Of a stretch of 42,796 nt of DNA, positions 1-6,719 are shown one piece after another (position 1 is the stretch's first letter; the number at the start of each line of letters is the position of its first letter). The stretch is from Synergistaceae bacterium. GTDB taxonomy: Bacteria > Synergistota > Synergistia > Synergistales > Aminobacteriaceae. The translations under genes were made by a program, and so were the position numbers. The notes below the pieces were generated by a model, which searched no databases, had not been told where the DNA came from, and saw nothing but the letters and a program-made list of their open reading frames with translations. The stretch spans positions 1-42,796 of the forward strand of contig JAHDKT010000014.1 of the NCBI GenBank assembly GCA_018436725.1, written 5' to 3'.

Positions 1-855
1 ACGATGAATTGTCTACAGGCCGTTCTTTTTTCAAGGTGCTTTATTGTTCCGCACTGCCGCCGGGACGAAACAGAGAACATTCAATCCATACAATCCATAC
101 TTTATCATTGTGAATTGGAAAAGATTCCTCCGTCAGTCAGGATCCGATCGTCTGCGGGAGTTCTCGCATAAACTTCACAAGGAAGAGAGCGAAGTCGTCG
201 AATGATGACGCCAGAAAAGAGATTTAACAGGTTTGAGTCGTTTGGTTGCGAAATTTTACTGTTTCAATCTTCTCCATTTTGCTCGTCTATTCTTGAATCA
301 CCCATGACAGTTCGGCTTTCTCCAGCAATCTTTTCTTCATGTGCAAAGAGGCGAAAATCACTGTTGGGACCGCAGTTCGTTTCGTGATCCGTCAAGCGGT
401 TCGTCGCCAACCGCAAATCGATATATCGCGTTTCATATTCTTTTGATTCTGTTTCATTCGATGTTTGTATTACTAGGGAGATGCAGCGTGGAAGGCGCAT
501 AGATGAAGGTAATCGAGAATCATTTGGATCGAGGCGGATTGATAGTTCGTATGAGTGGTTCCCAAATACTCAGTCGTGAACAGAGAGATGTATAGTATCG
601 GTGCTTTCATTGTCATTATTCCAGGCGCATTAATGTTTGCACTCCAATTTTTCGTTTAGGATTGCCATGGAGTTTTCTACATAGAAGAGGGATCCTTGCG
701 CTTGCACAGCAATCAGACGTCGTTGATTCGTTAGGAATCCTATGGCGCGGGAGTATCTTGGAAAAGAGAGGAGCTGATTGCGATTCGACTAAGCAAAGGT
801 CAATAAAGGGCAGTTCTTTCATACTCAAAGAATGTATAGAAATACTCTAATTTCG

Positions 856-877
856 GAACAGAAGGTTGATTCTGTTC
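856..877. repeat. 8-bp perfect inverted repeat
   Basis: GAACAGAA (856-863) and TTCTGTTC (870-877) form a perfect dyad with a 6-base spacer. It resembles a regulator half-site pair but no gene start lies next to it. Function unknown. Confidence 0.45.
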
Positions 878-945
878 GACTCTTCATTAGTTCCTCACCA
901 AATTCTTCTTTCGGGCCGCTGACGAGAGAAAAGCAATGCAATGCG

Positions 946-986
946 TTTCGAAAGAATATCGTTCGCACACTGTCCTTCTTTCGAAA
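946..986. repeat. 11-bp perfect inverted repeat
   Basis: TTTCGAAAGAA (946-956) and TTCTTTCGAAA (976-986) are perfect complements with a 19-base spacer. Each arm also contains the palindrome TTTCGAAA. There is no T-run after it, so it is not an obvious terminator. It lies in the gene-free stretch. Confidence 0.5.
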
Positions 987-1186
987 GACAAGCAGCGTAA
1001 GAACTCCGGATGTTCGATACGGAGTCGCTGCAAGGTCCGGCGCGAACACCTCCTTCAGATCGAAATCCGACAATCGTTCTTTTCTTGTTAGGATGTGCCG
1101 CGAACCGTAGGTTGTAAGAAGCCTACATCCACATTCGGGCGGCTTTGCTCCGCTGAGACGGGCATCGCGACAATGCGCGAGAACTC

Positions 1187-1215
1187 TTGTAAAAAAACAT
1201 GTCAACCTGTATCAT
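1187..1215 (+). promoter_or_regulatory. bioY promoter
   Basis: TTGTAA (1187-1192) and TATCAT (1210-1215) are separated by 17 bases and match sigma-70 -35 and -10 boxes reasonably well. The predicted start near 1222 gives a short leader before the strong ribosome binding site at 1231-1239. Confidence 0.6.
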
Positions 1216-1228
1216 TCTAGGGTGACAT
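1199..1228. promoter_or_regulatory. Biotin (BirA-type) operator over the bioY promoter
   Basis: ATGTCAACC (1199-1207) and GGGTGACAT (1220-1228) form an imperfect dyad, 8 of 9 positions complementary, with a 12-base spacer. The half-sites resemble the TTGTNAACC/GGTTNACAA pattern of BirA operators. The dyad straddles the -10 box, so bound repressor would block transcription when biotin is plentiful. Assignment rests on half-site similarity and on bioY being the target. The birA gene is not in the window. Confidence 0.6.
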
Positions 1229-1246
1229 AAAGGAGGGGGTTCGTAC

Positions 1247-1888
1247 GTGAAAAGTAAAGAGTGGATTCTAGCGGGTTTCTTCGCAGCGCTTACTGTTGTC
1301 GGCACATTTATTAGGATTCCGTTTCCTCTGGTACCGCTGACGCTGCATGTTCTTATCGTTCTTTTGGCAGGCTTTCTTCTCGGAGCGCGATTCGGTTTGC
1401 TTTCGCAGGTCATTTATCTGCTGCTCGGCCTTGCGGGGCTCCCTGTCTTCACCGGCGGAGGGGGGATCGGGTATGTCTTTTCTCCTACATTCGGATACGT
1501 GCTCGCCTATCCGGCGGCCGCCTGGATCGTCGGGAGTCTCTCCTCAGGAGGTGAACGAACTACGGTCCGTTTCTTCATGGCTTCGCTCGCGGGGATCTCC
1601 ATTATCTATCTTCTTGGGGCATCGGTTCTCTATTGTAATCTCAATTTCCTGGCCGGGAAGGATGTCGGCGTCTATCAGACGCTTAAAATCGGCGTTCTTC
1701 CATTTATTGTCCCGGATCTTCTGAAGGGTGGCGTCGCCTCTTTGTTCGCTTTGAAGATACTCCCCCTCTTGAGCGGCGAGGGGGGGAGACTCTCGAAAAG
1801 CGACGACCTTCCGGCAGCGAAAAAAAAGAGCGGGGAGGGCGTCGAGGCCGGGTGCGGAGAGAAAGACGGAGAGCGAATTCAAAAGTAG
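1247..1888 (+). CDS. bioY: Biotin transporter BioY
   Basis: BioY is the membrane S-component that binds biotin and works alone or with an ECF energising module. The 213-residue product has the family start (WILAGFFAALTVVGTFIRIP) and the conserved stretch FTGGGGIGYVFSPTFGYVLAYP, with about six hydrophobic segments. The start is GTG 1247, fixed by AGGAGGGGG at 1231-1239. Typical BioY proteins are about 180-200 residues. Here residues from about 185 onward form a charged, low-complexity tail rich in Lys, Glu and Gly that is probably a non-conserved cytoplasmic extension. The gene is monocistronic: a BirA-like operator overlaps its promoter and a terminator follows. No ecfA/ecfT genes are adjacent, so an energising module would have to be shared or absent. 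Confidence 0.92.
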   Translation: MKSKEWILAGFFAALTVVGTFIRIPFPLVPLTLHVLIVLLAGFLLGARFGLLSQVIYLLLGLAGLPVFTGGGGIGYVFSPTFGYVLAYPAAAWIVGSLSSGGERTTVRFFMASLAGISIIYLLGASVLYCNLNFLAGKDVGVYQTLKIGVLPFIVPDLLKGGVASLFALKILPLLSGEGGRLSKSDDLPAAKKKSGEGVEAGCGEKDGERIQK

Positions 1889-1896
1889 GAATCGGA

Positions 1897-1940
1897 GCCG
1901 GAGAGAAGCGGGCGGCAGCATCGTTTTCTCTCCGGCTTTT
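1897..1940 (+). terminator. Terminator after bioY
   Basis: An 11-bp perfect stem (1897-1907 with 1926-1936, GCCGGAGAGAA) is followed by TTTT. It begins 9 bases after the bioY stop. Confidence 0.7.
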
Positions 1941-1953
1941 GCATACTCTTTTC

Positions 1954-2025
1954 GGAGCCCCGGAGATCCTTTCTCCGTCAATGATTGAGTACGATCTTGC
2001 GGGCGAAGAAAGAACCCGGGGCTCC
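1954..2025. repeat. 10-bp perfect inverted repeat
   Basis: GGAGCCCCGG (1954-1963) pairs perfectly with CCGGGGCTCC (2016-2025) across a 52-base spacer. There is no T-run and no gene inside. It lies in the roughly 300-base gap between bioY and the photolyase gene, which holds no other gene I can see. Confidence 0.5.
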
Positions 2026-2186
2026 TGCGACGAGCCAGGAGCGGAATGACTGACCTGAAAGGTTTAAAAAGGTGAAGAGGTTATTGATTTTTACTGACCT
2101 TATGATCTTGAAAAGAATCATAGTCGTTTGCGACTTCGAATCCGCTTCACCGAACTAAACCGCTCCCGGCGAAAACGTGCGGTAGT

Positions 2187-3569
2187 TTACCTCCTCGTTG
2201 CGATAAGCGATTCTGCTTCTTCTATATACCGATTCACTTTGAACTTCCGTGCCGCTCCTCTGTCGTTCATATAGCGGATCATACCGAATACCTGTCGGTT
2301 GGCCCACGGACGGTCGTGGAGCCCTCCTATCGCCCATGAAACGCCCGCGATACCGTTGGGATCGCGCCCGTCGAGTTCGTAGCGATCGTTGAGCAGAAGC
2401 GCTCGTTCAAAAGCTTCCTCAGGGGTCTCCGTCCATTCGAGTATCTTTTTTGCCCAGTACATACGCAGCCACCCGTGCATTTTTCCCCTGGCGACCATTT
2501 CGCGCTGGGCCGCGTTCCAAAGAAGGTCGGCTGTCTCTCCCCGTTCCAGAGATGTGAGAGAATAGAGAGAAGGGCGCGAGTCGTTCTTGTGGAGCGCGAG
2601 CGTCTTTCTCCCCCACTCGGGGAGCCCGTCGTAAGTTCCGGCCTTCGGTTCGTAGAGACAGAAGTTATCGGCGAGTTCGCGCCGGACGAGGAGTTCTTCA
2701 AGAAAAGCGTCTCTTCCGGGGGAGGGAGGTTCTTTCATCGCTTCAAGGGCGACACGCTGCGGGGAAAGCTGACCGAAGTGCAGCCAGGGCGAAAGCCCGG
2801 AGACGCCTGAGAGCGTCGGATCGTTTCTTCGGGTATCGTAGCCCGAGAGTTTCTCGGAGAGGAAATTGCGCAGCGTCTCCCGTGCTTTCGACGCCCCGGG
2901 CGCGATCCATTCGATCGTCGGGCCCGCGTTTCCCGGTTGAACGTTGGAAACGGCTTCTTCGAGAGTGTGCCGATGTTCGATAGTGTGTCTTTCCCATAAC
3001 GGGAGGGAGGGGAAGGGAGGAAACTCCTCCAGAAAGGAGGGGAGGAGCGGTTGCACCTTTTTTCGGAATGTGGCGGCGCTGTACTCTTTCTTCGGTGAGG
3101 TAATCCAGGCCGGGATGATGTTGTGGCCGTCCGTTTCGTAGAGCGGGGTGCGGATGCGCCGGAGAAGCGCAGCTTTCCAGGCGCGTTTCTCCGGGAGAGG
3201 ATCGAAGTCGAGAACGAGAAGCGCGGCCTGAAGAGATTCGGCAAGAGATGCGATTGCCTGTCCGGGGTCTCCGAAAAGAAAAAGCATTTTTACATTTTGT
3301 TTTTTCATTTTTGATTCGGTGTCTTTGAGCCCCTGTACGAGGAACGTGTAATGGCGTTTCTGAGCGCCGCAGAATGAACGAGAGAAGCAGAACGCGCAGA
3401 CGAGAGGGCGTTTGAGCGAGGCGGCCGCTTCTGCTGCGGCGAGAAGAGGCCAGTGATCTTCGCTTCGCTGTTCCCGGCTCATCCAGTAGAGCACTGGACC
3501 GTCTCCGATGTCGCCGTCTCCGAGCAGCCGTGTTCTCCTGGCCAGCGTGGGTGAAAATCGAAGTGTCAT
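2187..3569 (-). CDS. phr: Class II CPD photolyase (deoxyribodipyrimidine photolyase)
   Basis: This flavoenzyme uses light to split UV-induced cyclobutane pyrimidine dimers. The 460-residue protein begins with an alpha/beta antenna-type domain (RRTRLLGDGDIGDGPVLYWM) and ends with the FAD domain. Near residues 402-429 it carries the class II signature RDPNGIAGVSWAIGG followed by LHDRPWANRQVFG. Length matches the class. I chose ATG 3569 because AAAGGAG lies 8 bases upstream. An ATG 18 bases earlier is read through that ribosome binding site and is unlikely. The gene is downstream of, and on the same strand as, the prolyl isomerase gene, but a strong terminator between them suggests separate transcription. 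Class II enzymes are typical of some anaerobic bacteria, archaea and eukaryotes. Confidence 0.93.
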   Translation of the reverse strand: MTLRFSPTLARRTRLLGDGDIGDGPVLYWMSREQRSEDHWPLLAAAEAAASLKRPLVCAFCFSRSFCGAQKRHYTFLVQGLKDTESKMKKQNVKMLFLFGDPGQAIASLAESLQAALLVLDFDPLPEKRAWKAALLRRIRTPLYETDGHNIIPAWITSPKKEYSAATFRKKVQPLLPSFLEEFPPFPSLPLWERHTIEHRHTLEEAVSNVQPGNAGPTIEWIAPGASKARETLRNFLSEKLSGYDTRRNDPTLSGVSGLSPWLHFGQLSPQRVALEAMKEPPSPGRDAFLEELLVRRELADNFCLYEPKAGTYDGLPEWGRKTLALHKNDSRPSLYSLTSLERGETADLLWNAAQREMVARGKMHGWLRMYWAKKILEWTETPEEAFERALLLNDRYELDGRDPNGIAGVSWAIGGLHDRPWANRQVFGMIRYMNDRGAARKFKVNRYIEEAESLIATRR

Positions 3570-3605
3570 GAAGGGAACTCCTTTCACCGGAGGTTATTTC
3601 CCGGG

Positions 3606-3636
3606 AAATAAAAAAGGAGGAGGGTATCCCTCCTCC
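3606..3636 (-). terminator. Terminator after the FKBP gene
   Basis: Read on the minus strand, a 9-bp perfect stem (3636-3628 with 3624-3616, GGAGGAGGG) with a 3-base loop is followed by TTTTTTATTT. It lies between the prolyl isomerase stop and the photolyase start. Confidence 0.85.
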
Positions 3637-3648
3637 GCGCAAGTGAGG

Positions 3649-4074
3649 CTATTCGATCGCGACCATGGTGACGTTGAAGATGAGTTCTTCACCCGCGAGT
3701 CGATGGTTGCCGTCAAGGGTAATTTCTTCCTCGTCGATCTCCGAAACAAAAACGTTCATCGCGGAGCCATCTTGAGTCGCAATTCTTAGAGGGTCTCCGT
3801 GCGAAGGCGTATATCCTTCGGGGAGCGTCTCGCGAGACACCCGGAAGAGCAGATCCTCCCGCCGTTCACCGTATGCTTCCCGAGGCGAAAGCGTAAGCGT
3901 CTTTTCCTCCCCCACGCCCATCCCGACAACGCCCTTGTCGAAACCGGGGATCATCTGTCCGGCGCCGACGACGAATTCGAGAGGTGCGCGTCCCTTCGAG
4001 GAGTCGAAGACGTCTCCGTTCTTCAGCGTACCTGTATAGTGGACTTTTACTTTGGAACCTTTCTTTGCGTTCAT
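3649..4074 (-). CDS. FKBP-type peptidyl-prolyl isomerase, SlyD/FkpB-like
   Basis: It catalyses cis-trans isomerisation of prolyl bonds and probably acts as a cytoplasmic folding helper. The 141-residue product shows FKBP motifs VHYTG (11-15), FDSS (23-26) and GAGQMIPGFDKGVVGMGVGE (37-56). A SlyD-type insert-in-flap domain replaces the flap at about 65-120. The His/Cys-rich metal-binding tail of E. coli SlyD is absent, which makes it closer to FkpB in size. The start at 4074 is set by GGGAGAAA just upstream. The longer frame to 4149 has no ribosome binding site and non-family sequence. It has no signal peptide. Transcription is divergent from the DUF2157-like gene. Confidence 0.9.
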   Translation of the reverse strand: MNAKKGSKVKVHYTGTLKNGDVFDSSKGRAPLEFVVGAGQMIPGFDKGVVGMGVGEEKTLTLSPREAYGERREDLLFRVSRETLPEGYTPSHGDPLRIATQDGSAMNVFVSEIDEEEITLDGNHRLAGEELIFNVTMVAIE

Positions 4075-4277
4075 GAATTTCTCCCTTCTCCGGCGGAACC
4101 GGAAGTGCGATGAGTCCGGCGGAACAGCCGGATATGACACGGTGTACACAGTCTATTCCATGGGACGTAGAAAATCCACCCCCTGCGGCTTGAATTGCTC
4201 GGGGCAGTCTGGGAAAATGGAATTATGATGTAGAATACAGAGGTGCATCGATTTTTTTTCTTTCGGGGGAGTGAGCG

Positions 4278-5312
4278 ATGAATATCGGTAAAGAAGATCT
4301 GCGAAACGCGGCAAAGAAGGGGATTCTCTCCGAAGACCAGGCGGAGCGTCTGTGGATGTTTCTCTCCGATGAGATGCGTGAGGTACCCTCTTTCAGAGTG
4401 GCTCATATTCTCTACTATCTCGGAGGGCTCATCGCGATCGGCGCGATGACGCTCTTCATGAATCAGGGGTGGGAACTCTTCGGAGGGTGGGGAATCTTCG
4501 GCATCTCGATCGTCTATGCGCTGGCAGGTCTCTTCTTCGTGGACTACTTTATGAAACGGCCGGGGCTTTCCATACCTGCCGGTATTCTCGGCGCTTTTGT
4601 AGTGGCGTTGGTTCCGCTGGCGATTTACGGTCTTCAGAATGCCCTCGGCCTCTGGGACGGCGACCGAATCTACAGAGAGTATCATATCTATATCGATTGG
4701 CGTTGGATGTCCATGGAGCTTGCGACTCTGTCGGTGGCGACGCTGCTCTTGTGGCGCTGGAAGCTTCCTTTTATGGTGATGCCGGTGGCGGTGACGCTCT
4801 GGTATATGAGCATGGATCTCGCGCCGTTCCTCTTCGGGGATGCGGATGTGACATGGGCGCTGAGGCGCGCGGTGTCGCTCTGGTTCGGACTGGCGGTGCT
4901 CCTGCTCGCGGTGCGCGTCGATTTCATGACTCGATCGAAAAAGGATTTCGCATTCTGGCTCTACTTGTTCGGATTGGCCGCCTTCTGGGGAGGACTCTCC
5001 CTCATGGATTCCGGAAGCGAACTGGGGAAGTTTTTCTACTTCTGCGTCAACCTTCTTCTGATCGCCGTAGGAGCGCTCCTCTCCCGCAGAGCGTTCGCGG
5101 TCTTCGGAGGGATGGGGGCCGCCGGGTACATAGGATACCTGACGTGGCGGGTCTTCAGCGACAGCCCCGGTTTTCCGTTCGTTCTCTCCTTTTTCGGCTT
5201 CTTCGTCATCTGGCTCGGTATCCGTTGGCAGAGGAAGGAGCGGCAGATTACGGCGGCGCTTCGTTCGTTTCTCCCCGCAGAGATCCGCAGTTTTCTTGAG
5301 AGGAACGACTGA
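4278..5312 (+). CDS. DUF2157-like multi-pass membrane protein
   Basis: The 344-residue product has a cytoplasmic N-terminal segment of about 45 residues (AAKKGILSEDQAERLWMFLS). At least eight hydrophobic segments follow, and the tail is basic (WQRKERQITAALRSFLP). The short N-terminal helical module followed by many membrane spans matches the DUF2157 style, whose function is unknown. A GGGGGAG ribosome binding site precedes the ATG. It is followed by a hairpin and then by the TerB-domain gene in the same direction, so the two could share a transcript. No enzymatic motif is visible. Confidence 0.7.
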   Translation: MNIGKEDLRNAAKKGILSEDQAERLWMFLSDEMREVPSFRVAHILYYLGGLIAIGAMTLFMNQGWELFGGWGIFGISIVYALAGLFFVDYFMKRPGLSIPAGILGAFVVALVPLAIYGLQNALGLWDGDRIYREYHIYIDWRWMSMELATLSVATLLLWRWKLPFMVMPVAVTLWYMSMDLAPFLFGDADVTWALRRAVSLWFGLAVLLLAVRVDFMTRSKKDFAFWLYLFGLAAFWGGLSLMDSGSELGKFFYFCVNLLLIAVGALLSRRAFAVFGGMGAAGYIGYLTWRVFSDSPGFPFVLSFFGFFVIWLGIRWQRKERQITAALRSFLPAEIRSFLERND

Positions 5313-5315
5313 CGA

Positions 5316-5336
5316 CGGATTCTCGTGGAGAATCCG
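5316..5336 (+). terminator. Stem-loop without T-run after the DUF2157-like gene
   Basis: CGGATTCTC (5316-5324) and GAGAATCCG (5328-5336) form a perfect 9-bp stem with a 3-base loop, 3 bases after the stop codon. There is no T-tract, so it may be an mRNA 3' stabiliser or a weak terminator. Confidence 0.4.
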
Positions 5337-5411
5337 CGCGGCGGCTTAGCCTCCCTAACATGATTCAGGCGGGCGCCGGCCCGTATCCGTAGAACGGAAA
5401 GAGGGAAAAAC

Positions 5412-6719
5412 GTGGAGTTCATTGTCACTCTTCTCGTCGCAGCGGTTTTGGTTCGTTGTATAAAAATCTACGTCGGGGTTCCGAAAAAGGAGTCTCCTCT
5501 GGTGCTTTCGGGGGATGTCGATGACTCTTTCGCTTCAGGCTCACGGAACGCGGCTTCCCGTTGGCTGTCCGCCGGACAGTCCTTTGTCTGCAGAGGATAT
5601 GCAGTCGAAGACGGAATGGTCTATGTGGGAGAGAGGATGCGGGATTTTACCGGAATGAACGAAGGGTGTCTCATCGATCCGTCGCTTCCGGTCGCGCCTT
5701 GCGGCACGCCGTACGAACGTGTGAAGGATGCGCTTCCCCGTTACGAGAAGCTGACTCCTGAACAGAGGGGCGGATATCTGCACTGGCTCGGGCGGGGACG
5801 TTCCGGGCCGGTGGATTCTGCATGGCTTTTCCTTTTTCTCTACGGTATCGAACGGAGGCTCTTTGTGGATGGACCGAGGGGGAATGTATCAAGTCAGGAA
5901 CGAAACGAACTCGCGGACGAAATCCGCCGTCTTGCGGTTCTTTACGGCGAACACCGTTCGTTCAGAGGATACTGTAAAAACCTCCTCGCCGTCGAATGGG
6001 CTCTCAAAGGCGATTATGCGGAGATTCCCGAATGGGTCGACTTTACCGACCGTTTCTGCGCGGGGACGTTCAACGTCATTTTCGCGCTCTATGTTTCTAG
6101 GAACCAGCCGATTCCGGCGGAGGTGGCTTTTCAGTGGGCGGCGCTTCATCCGGAATTTGTTCCGGGGACTGCCGCCCGCCGTGCGCCGGATGATTTCCGC
6201 CGCCTTTTCCTCGACGCGTACACGAGGAATTTCGATGAAGGGATCGTCATCCATAAGAACAGGTCGCCGCTGAACCTCATCTACAAAGGGGCGAATCCTT
6301 CGTTCGGCAACGGCGTCAAACTCTCCATCCCGTCTCTCCCCGATCCTTTCCTTCTGGCGACGCCGCTGAAGAAAATCCGCGCTCTCGCAGCGGAGTGCGT
6401 GTCGGAGATGGAGCGTGAAGGAAAACTCGGGGAGAGGCTTCGGCAGCATGGTGCGACGGAGGAAGAACCGCTCGACTATCTGGATGATACGCATCGCGAG
6501 TTTTTGGCCCGCCTTGCGGAGAAAACGCTCTGGCCGAGAGGACAGGTTCTCTCGGTCTGCGAATCGCTCGCCATCGTCCCGGATTCCTCAGTCGAACTGC
6601 TGAACTCGTGGGCGTGCGTAACGGGTGGAATTCCGCTGATCGATGACGGTGATCCGCTCTTCGTCGATATTTCTCTTTTACAGGAAATTCTCGTCCGCGA
6701 GTCTTCCGACGCAGGCTAG
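5412..6719 (+). CDS. TerB-N / TerB-C domain protein
   Basis: The 435-residue product has an N-terminal hydrophobic stretch (about 1-18) that may anchor it to the membrane. A TerB-N domain follows, recognised by LTPEQRGGYLHWLGRGR and the FLFLYGIERRLF motif. Its end (SVELLNSWACVTGGIPLIDD, then GDPLFVDI) resembles the C-terminal part of TerB-C domains. The central TerB metal-binding domain usually found between them in tellurite-resistance-linked proteins seems absent. Function is unknown; the family is linked to membrane-associated stress and surveillance complexes. The start is GTG 5412 with GAGGG 7 bases upstream. Its TAG stop shares the palindrome CTAG with the stop of the convergent kinase gene, so the two coding regions overlap by 4 bases. 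Confidence 0.75.
   Translation: MEFIVTLLVAAVLVRCIKIYVGVPKKESPLVLSGDVDDSFASGSRNAASRWLSAGQSFVCRGYAVEDGMVYVGERMRDFTGMNEGCLIDPSLPVAPCGTPYERVKDALPRYEKLTPEQRGGYLHWLGRGRSGPVDSAWLFLFLYGIERRLFVDGPRGNVSSQERNELADEIRRLAVLYGEHRSFRGYCKNLLAVEWALKGDYAEIPEWVDFTDRFCAGTFNVIFALYVSRNQPIPAEVAFQWAALHPEFVPGTAARRAPDDFRRLFLDAYTRNFDEGIVIHKNRSPLNLIYKGANPSFGNGVKLSIPSLPDPFLLATPLKKIRALAAECVSEMEREGKLGERLRQHGATEEEPLDYLDDTHREFLARLAEKTLWPRGQVLSVCESLAIVPDSSVELLNSWACVTGGIPLIDDGDPLFVDISLLQEILVRESSDAG

Larger units (their letters stand above)
1..1186. other. Gene-free stretch upstream of bioY
   Basis: No frame here has a good ribosome binding site, a recognisable domain or the GC-rich codon use of the genes that follow. The longest frames (minus 825-1205, plus 832-1110) overlap each other and look random. 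The DNA is richer in AT than the rest. The only structure I see is a tandem CAATCCATA near base 90 and two inverted repeats listed separately. It may be decayed or regulatory DNA, or the edge of an island. Confidence 0.6.

Noticed and set aside
825..1205. 126-codon minus ORF in the left gene-free region
   Set aside because: It overlaps a similar-length plus ORF, crosses the bioY promoter, and has no ribosome binding site or recognisable domain.
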